From Sperchopsis tessellata (lineage: Eukaryota; Arthropoda; Insecta; Coleoptera; Hydrophilidae), in the NCBI GenBank assembly GCA_033557685.1, contig JAWQRN010000092.1, positions 1-39,824 of the forward strand: a DNA stretch of 39,824 bases, written 5' to 3'. The position numbers and the translations under genes were made by a program. The notes below the pieces were generated by a model, which was not told where the DNA came from, did no database searches, and worked only from the letters and a program-made list of their open reading frames with translations. Positions 33,471 through 39,824 of the stretch are shown here, in pieces; the stretch's first letter is position 1; each line of letters starts with the position of its first letter.

Positions 33471-35998
33471 TATGTGTACTGCTCCAACAGACTTTCGAAA
33501 AGCGGCAAAATCGAATACAACTTGCCCCTAAGAAAACAACATGCGATGCAGCAGTGCATGTAAATTATAGGAAGTATATTTATATACATTACATGTGCGT
33601 TTATTTGTATACAGATATACTTATTGTACATGTAATTTGGACCAATATATCGCAAATAATAAAAAATAAATATATTATCTTTAAAATTATAGAAGCAAGC
33701 AATATTCTGCAGCCTTTACAAAATGGTTTTCATAAAATATGTTGTTTTATATTCTTATTTGTATTTTGTATTATTTTAATGAGTTCAAATTATTACTTTG
33801 GTTTAATTTTATTGGGTGATTATGTCAAAAATTTTAACTTTTTTAGTTTTATTCACATTGTGAACAGTATTTTTTATTTTTTAAGATAATATTTGAAGTC
33901 TTAAGAAAAGCTGTTTTGTATATTAGTATATGAATAAACGTACTATAAATTCGTGTATCACATTGGTTTCAAGTGGCTAGAGTTGATATTTTTTTAAGTT
34001 GGTTTATTTAATAGAAAAGTAGCAATGAATGTATTTTTTATGAAATTATTTTGGAGGTAATTTATTCCCATTATTACTTTTGCTATTAAAGAATTTACAA
34101 ATATATACTTATTTGTATAGGTGACAGAAATGTGAAAGGTTGGTTATCATTTCCCAAAATAAAAATTTAAAAGGAACCATATTATTTTCCTAACAGAAAT
34201 AAAATTCTCTAAAACTAAGGCAAGGAATTTTAATCCTAATTATATTTATTTATTATTTGGTTAAGTTTGTTTTAGTTCACAACAGAAAACAAAGTTAAAC
34301 ATGATATATATTTTCAAAAATTTGTTTATTCATCTAGTTTTGGATATGGAAAGAATTAATTTCATTTAGAAAGAAACTTTTCTATTTTAGATTTCAACCT
34401 GAGTGTTCAAATTCCAGAGTTCATATAATAATTTTTTAAATGACAGTAGTTCATAAAATTGGTTAAATTCTAAGTTTATATTCAATATTTTAGAGGTAAT
34501 ATTTTTTTTTAATAATGACATTCATTTAAAAGAAACTAAAAAGTTCTCCATTTATTTGTATAAATTAAAAGAAAAACTGCTTTTGTGAAATAATTATTGC
34601 AGGCAGTTTTGAAATATTTTGTGTATTAATTAAAATGTTACCAAAACTTTAACACGTTGTGCTTTCATCTATTGTCACCCTTTTCAAGACTGTTGAGTTC
34701 ATGGAAAACCGCAAGAATATTAACACCCATATATTTCAATGCTTAAATATACAATGAGTGATTATTTCATAAGTAATTAAGCTGATAGTTATATCTATTT
34801 GTCGTACTTCCAAGCAGTGTCCCAGTTCTGTAGCTTAGTCTTTCTCACATAAAATATGTCATCAATGATGAAAATCAAAACTAATCAGACTAACTAGTTA
34901 GGAGAAAATGTTATACAAATTTGTAATTTATGTTTGAGTTCCACCAGATTAAATTACTGACCATTTCATTATTTTTAGAGTTTATCAGTGTGAATCAAAT
35001 TTAAGAAAGCCATACATATCTACACTTATAATATTTTCATCTAGTAGTTTCAAATACAATTTCTTAAACTAATCAAACCTTTTAAGCATTACATATGCTA
35101 TATTTAACACTATATATTCTATGTTGCTATATTGCTCTTTTTGCGACAATAATGACAGCTGAAAAAGCATAGATTTTTCTGGAGAGATTTTAAAATTTTT
35201 ATTTTACTAAAACTGACCAATGTCCCCAATTTGATTGGAATTTTGCTTATAAACTGATTATAAGTCAGGGTTACGCCTTCAACAATGAATTTACCAGATT
35301 ATCAGTATTAACCTTTTGTAGCCCTGATTCACATCCCTTATTTTGAATTATGATATTATTGTTCATGAACAATAGGATATTCTAAATGTGAGGTTCAAAT
35401 ATCCGAATTTTGATTCTCCGTAAAAGCTCTGTGAAGAACCATACTTTTTATTAAAGATACAAGTAAACTTCAAATTTTTTGTTATATATCCATTACACAC
35501 TAGTTCTTCCATCGACAGCTCTTTCCAGTTTCACTAAAAGCATTGATAAAAGAACACAACTTCAGAATTCTTAATACAGGGTTATTATTTGAAAAGATGA
35601 ATGTAGATATCACTATGAGTTTAATTGTTGTTAGTAAAAAACTCTGCTAATACTACTTGTTTTTTAAACATAAAATTTAACAAAAATCAAGAACAAAATT
35701 GAAAACCTTGCCATTTTTTCCTATTATATGTATAAAAACGTGTGTAGTTGTTGTGTGGTGTTTCTGTTTGGGAACACTAATCATATAGATAAAAACTGTG
35801 GAAGTTTATTACATTTAATGAGTATAGGCATTTTTCTTTAATACTTCAAACTCCAATGTGCAATTAATCATAGACTAAAAATGATGAAATAATTTAATGT
35901 AAGCATGTAATAGAAAGTATTCATTAAGTAAAACATAAGTACAATAATAAGAAAATGTGTTAAAAGTTTTTTGGCCATTTATAATATGTGTTTAGCAG
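33471..35998. other. AT-rich interval, nothing recognised
   Basis: Stop-rich on both strands apart from a low-complexity, hydrophobic frame at 33554-33889 that looks like AT-driven chance. No RNA gene, transposon end or conserved domain seen. Confidence 0.45.
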
Positions 35999-36275
35999 TT
36001 TACATTTTGCTGCTCATGTTTTAGTGTTCAATCAAGGTCCACAACTTTTATTATTGCCTTTACTTCCAATTGAATTGTTAACCTGTTTTAAAGACTATGA
36101 TGAACTTTTGAAAAAAATAGTGTATTGGCTCAATCTTTTGGGAGGGACTTTCACTGCTAATACCATGTATTCAAACTGTTTGAAACCTGAATGGTCAAGT
36201 TACCAAGCCATACTTATTGATAAAGTGTTTGAAATCTCAGGCCTGTTATGGAACTATACAGTTGAAAATTGTTGA
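35999..36275 (+). CDS. Coding-like exon of an unrecognised gene
   Basis: After the acceptor TGTTTAGCAG, a frame encodes LHFAAHVLVFNQGPQLLLLP, then LLPIELLTCFKDYDELLKKI, VYWLNLLGGTFTANTMYSNC, LKPEWSSYQAILIDKVFEIS and a short tail to TGA at 36273. It is leucine-rich and predicted helical, with realistic codon use, so it looks like part of a helical-repeat (HEAT-like) protein. No family is recognised and its partner exons are uncertain. The true 3' boundary could be an internal donor rather than the TGA. Confidence 0.5.
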
Positions 36276-37183
36276 TCCCGTGTCGGGCAGGAACTTATTT
36301 CAAATGAAGCAATGGATAAAATGAAATTACAAAGAATGGTAGCTTAACCTCCAACCTAGTTACTGGCAAATGAGAAGTAACCAAAACTTAAATGATTTCA
36401 TAAATACCTTCTTACATTCACTGCCTCTTTATTGTAAACCTTTATTTAAGATAATCTAGACAATGATCTACATTTACTATTGTTTTATGTAACTATTTAA
36501 GTGATATTTTTTTTTAGGGTGAATGGGAAAATGCACCAAACATTTCTCTGTCACATATTATGTAATATTTACATGACAAGAAGACCCAATTGTATTTTTT
36601 TTCAATTTCTCCAATTTATTTTCTCGATTACCTTAGTTTGAAGGATATACATTTAATGATAAGGCTTTTACTAGATACAAATTACTATCTTATCATAACA
36701 TTTTCAAAACATGTTGTTTTGCCGTCTCACTTTCAAATAAGCGATAATGAGACAGGGACTTCCTCCACTTCTTGTCGAGGAAGTACATAGCAAAAAGTAG
36801 AATTTATTATATTTTCTTTGATGATACTATGTGTGAAGAAGTAAATCATTATTTTGACTAGTAGGAGCCCTTATTGTGCATTACACATAAATGTATCTTA
36901 TTTTTAAGTATGTATGATTCAAACGATCTTTTTTTTATGTGTATATTTTGTGATGTTTATTTGTGATATATATTGAAAGAAGAATCTGCAATAAATTGAG
37001 TCATTTTGATTTTCAGTGGATAAATTTCATGCTGAAAACTTGTTTCAAGGAACTGATAATTAATACATAGAATTAAAATACATAAAGTAGATACTGTACC
37101 TAAAGATAATGAAAGCATTTTTATATTTTTAATATAAAGAGTACTATATTATAGTGCTTTTAATTTTCTAAATAAACTTTTAG
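36276..37183. other. Sequence between two coding-like exons
   Basis: Probably intronic if the flanking blocks belong to one gene. It contains two adjacent small hairpins at 36724-36753 (GTCTCA/TGAGAC) and 36758-36784 (ACTTCCTC/GAGGAAGT). Confidence 0.35.
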
Positions 37184-37366
37184 ACACAACCTCTGACCAT
37201 AACCTAATGTATAAATTTCATATAAAATTTAGCAAATCAAATAAAGTTTTAAATACTAAAAGTAAATTTTACATAAAACTATTTCCTTTAAAACCTGAAA
37301 CTATGCCTTTCTATTTATTCCATTATGTCAAGACTTCTAAAAATGAGTTTTGGATACCAAAACCTG
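37184..37366 (+). CDS. Coding-like exon of an unrecognised gene
   Basis: After the acceptor AATAAACTTTTAG, the frame reads TTSDHNLMYKFHIKFS, NKVLNTKSKFYIKLFPLKPE, TMPFYLFHYVKTSKNEFW and IPKPG, up to a possible donor GTATAG at 37367. Without that donor the frame stays open to a TAA at 37435-37437. Alternating hydrophobic residues suggest a beta-sandwich, somewhat like adaptor appendage domains (the AP-5 beta subunit came to mind), but the match is too weak to name. It may belong with the exon at 35999-36275. Confidence 0.45.
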
Positions 37367-37611
37367 GTATAGGAGTTTTAATGATAATTAAAATGGGCCA
37401 TTTTTTAATAAAACATATAATTTTATTCATTTTTTAAATGGTAAGAAAGTGTCGTAGATTTATTATAGATTAAGTATAACAGAATATATAAAGGCGAAAT
37501 ATATAATTAAAACTGAACAAAAATGCTATATTATAGAAAACAAGCTATTACCTAGACTGTAGAAATCAAACCCTAAACATTGTATTGATTATCTCAAATA
37601 AGTTTGTTTAT

Positions 37612-37657
37612 ATAAAATCAATTCATAAATCCTATGTTACTTATGAATTGATTTTAT
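37612..37657. repeat. Perfect 17-bp hairpin
   Basis: ATAAAATCAATTCATAA (37612-37628) and its exact reverse complement (37641-37657) surround a 12-nt loop. It is AT-rich, so it may be chance or a tiny decayed element. Confidence 0.7.
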
Positions 37658-39497
37658 CAAATCAAATGTATTTGTAATCACCAATCCTATTTTTAGTATG
37701 TTGCAATAATTGATTTAGTACTGATTGCTACGTCCTGATTAATAACATATTTTCTTTAATGTAGCATTTTTATCTGATTTTTAATTATTTATTTAGCATA
37801 CAATTTCTGATATGATTCTCACTTTTATACTATTTAAAAAATTAATTAAATGAGTTGAGTAGTTTTATATTTGAATTAACATTAAAGCCTATATATCAAA
37901 TTTAGGTACACAAAGCTTATCTTTTCTGTTTTTAATTCTACCTGTTATAGTTTGCCTTAGTAAAATTAAGAATAACTTTTTTTATTTACTCATTACTCTT
38001 TTTTAAATATATAAAAATGCTTTTAAAAAGTACAGTGAATTTTACAAAAGTAATTAGATAATTTTGCAGTTTTTTCATCGTAATGATATTTCAATTTAAT
38101 TGTAAAGGACTCTAGTTACTATTTCGTAGGAAACCGTATTTAGATTGTAAGATCACGCGATACCCTCACTTTTTAACTATCATACTGCCAGTAGTTGTAG
38201 CAGTGTCATTATTGTCATATAGATGGCGTCAGGTGTATAAGCTGAATGTCGTTAGTTAAGTGTAAGGGGAAATTTGAGAGTCAATAAAGAATATCGCACT
38301 ATTGCAAAGTGTGGCCCGATATAAGTTTCTTGATTTTAAATATAATATAAGATAGTTTTATCTAATTTTAAAGAACCACATACCCTTGGTAAATATCTAT
38401 TTTCATACCTTCTAATTTACTATGAATCGTGTTGTATCTGTTAAAAATGTTGATTTACATATTCAATATATTCTTGTTCTGTGTAAACTAGGTTTAACAT
38501 TAAATAGTTTACTTGTTTTTTTTTTAACTATTTAATTAAAACTTAAGGTGTCAAAAATTTTAATTACAATTTAATGTTAGTATTTTTTCTACTGATACAT
38601 TTTTACATTATTCTATATTTGTAAGTTTATATTTTAGGTATATTTTTATGACTAGTTTTGCTTGTGTAACTTTTTACATGGATAGTGATTGTGGTAGGAG
38701 TTAGTGAAATATTTCTTTATTTGCTCTCTATTTTTTTTTTGTTTGACAAAATTACCTGACGTATGTTAATGGTGTAATATAATATTTTGTATTGCTAGGT
38801 TGTAACTTTTAGTTAATCTATTTGTTTATAATGTGAACTTTTTTATTTATTATCAATCATAGACATTGTTTTTTTTGTGAGTCATTCACAATTTACATAA
38901 TAAACATAAATAACGTAGCTATTTTATTTCTTACCCTGAATTTTAATTACAAAAGTTTCTGAAGAAAACGGTTGGTATTTATTATTGAAATATGTTTTTT
39001 TAAAAATATATATTACTTATTTAAAAGTTGAACAATAGGCTCATCAGTTTTACATTTTGCACAACGAAGTTATTCAAAATAGTACTAGTTTAATTTAAGC
39101 ACTTACTTATATACAGGACTTATATTAAGAATACAGAGAATAAATCTATATTAACGTTTTTTTTTCATAAAATCTTGAAAATCACACAAGAAAGTAACAA
39201 TTGATACAGTTACAAACATTTGTATAGCCAACTTTTCAAGCTCATAAAAAATTTTTTAAAGATAGTTCTTGCAAGATCATCTTGACTTCGTAAAGAATTT
39301 TATGACTACATACTGCATGTTGCCTACAAGGAAGGTATACGTATTATTAATTCGATTTTATAATTTATTAAAATTTCCTCATACTATTCTATCAAGCTTA
39401 AGAACATATTCTTTAGTATTTACTTGAGAACTATAACTAACATGATGAATTTCTAAATGTCAGCAAGAAAACATATATTTTTTTTTTTTATTAGAGG
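37658..39497. other. AT-rich interval, possible solo LTR near 38150-38340
   Basis: Mostly featureless. Around 38152-38340 a less AT-rich patch with AGATGGCGTCAGG and CAATAAAGAATATCGC resembles the middle and polyadenylation region of an insect LTR. No terminal TG...CA ends or target duplication could be fixed. Confidence 0.3.
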
Positions 39498-39595
39498 GGG
39501 TCCTTGACTTATGACACCTCCGAATTACTTATTTTATTATTTTCGGCTAACGTCGTATTCGATCACAACATAACCTTGTCATAAGTCAAGAACCC
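39498..39595. repeat. Inverted repeat element of about 98 bp
   Basis: GGGTCCTTGACTTATGACA (39498-39516) and the reverse complement of 39577-39595 match at 18 of 19 positions. The GTCCTTGACTTA-type end resembles short dispersed repeats seen in many animal genomes. The interior (about 60 bp) is unique-looking. Confidence 0.7.
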
Positions 39596-39710
39596 ACCGT
39601 ATGTTATTGGCTCTGTGAAAAAATTATTGTGCCAGTTACTAGTATACTATACTATAATATAAAATTCTAATATATAAGTTATTCCTAAATAAAAGAATTC
39701 TTAATAAATA

Positions 39711-39824
39711 TTAGGGGGACCAGAAAGTAATGTCGTTTTTGTGCATCTCAATATTTGTTTATCATTTATCAGCTCATTGTGTACTTCAAAGCTGTGCCAA
39801 AGACATTTTAAGGTTAAAGTGACT
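39711..39824 (+). mobile_element. Left end of a mariner-type transposon, cut by the window end
   Basis: TTAGGGGGACCAGAAAGTAA followed by TGTCGTTTTTGTGC directly after a TA dinucleotide (39709-39710) matches mariner terminal inverted repeats, which typically read TTAGG...AAAGTAATGTCGTTTT. The element continues beyond the window, so the transposase and the right end are not visible. Confidence 0.75.

Noticed and set aside
33554..33889. 111-codon + strand frame rich in Ile, Phe and Tyr
   Set aside because: Composition follows the AT-rich DNA, there is no domain, and the overlapping minus-strand frame is just as plausible. Treated as chance.
36273..36345. In-frame TGA followed by 23 open codons, considered as a selenocysteine codon because SEPSECS is in the window
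   Set aside because: No SECIS-like structure (AUGA/GA quartet with AA loop) was seen downstream, the residues after TGA match no known selenoprotein, and an open run of 23 codons is not unusual by chance.
38152..38340. Solo LTR
   Set aside because: An internal AATAAA and AGATGGCG patch are suggestive, but no paired ends or target duplication could be defined, so it is only noted in the interval description.
1..39824. CRISPR array, bacterial operon or phage-type system
   Set aside because: The sequence is clearly eukaryotic: spliced genes, SINEs, LINEs and Penelope-like elements. No evenly spaced direct repeats were seen.

Overview
The window is animal nuclear DNA, very AT-rich, with GT-AG introns and no bacterial-style gene packing. 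The host genes and the mix of non-LTR retrotransposons, Penelope-like elements, piggyBac, pogo-like and mariner-type transposons and tRNA-derived SINEs fit an invertebrate, most likely an arthropod. The taxon is an inference. A gene for selenocysteine synthesis suggests a lineage that still makes selenoproteins, which many insect orders no longer do.

Layout, with all recognised host genes on the + strand. (1) 1618-11794: a complete nine-exon SEPSECS gene (462 codons plus stop). Its introns are either tiny (55 and 57 bp) or filled with transposon remains: a piggyBac transposase split around exons 3-4, a nearly full-length RTE-type LINE in intron 4, a second LINE in intron 5 and a SINE in intron 8. 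(2) 12404-13326: a TA-flanked pogo/Tigger-like non-autonomous element, followed by a second SINE of the same superfamily at 13793-14035. (3) 14954-18527: the first six exons of the dynein-2 intermediate chain gene DYNC2I2 (WDR34). (4) 18660-23600: a cluster of dead retroelements, comprising Penelope-like pieces with GIY-YIG or RT motifs and a third LINE. (5) 23619-25742: two diverged arms of a long inverted repeat around a 0.74 kb spacer. (6) 26519-26640: a compact hairpin with 52-bp arms. (7) 29952-30729: the last two coding exons of a Yippee-like (YPEL) gene, followed by a long AT-rich probable 3' UTR. (8) 35999-36275 and 37184-37366: two exon-like coding blocks from an unrecognised gene or genes. 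(9) 39711-39824: the left end of a mariner-type transposon cut by the window edge.

The host genes do not form a pathway: SEPSECS makes Sec-tRNA, DYNC2I2 belongs to the ciliary retrograde motor, and YPEL is a small zinc-binding protein. The most unusual points are the piggyBac transposase whose two complementary halves flank SEPSECS exons 3-4, a recurring hairpin signature (CTGAAGA or a variant, a short stem, then GAAAC) near the Penelope-like remains, and the absence of the DYNC2I2 3' exons and YPEL 5' exons across the repeat-rich 18.5-29.9 kb interval.
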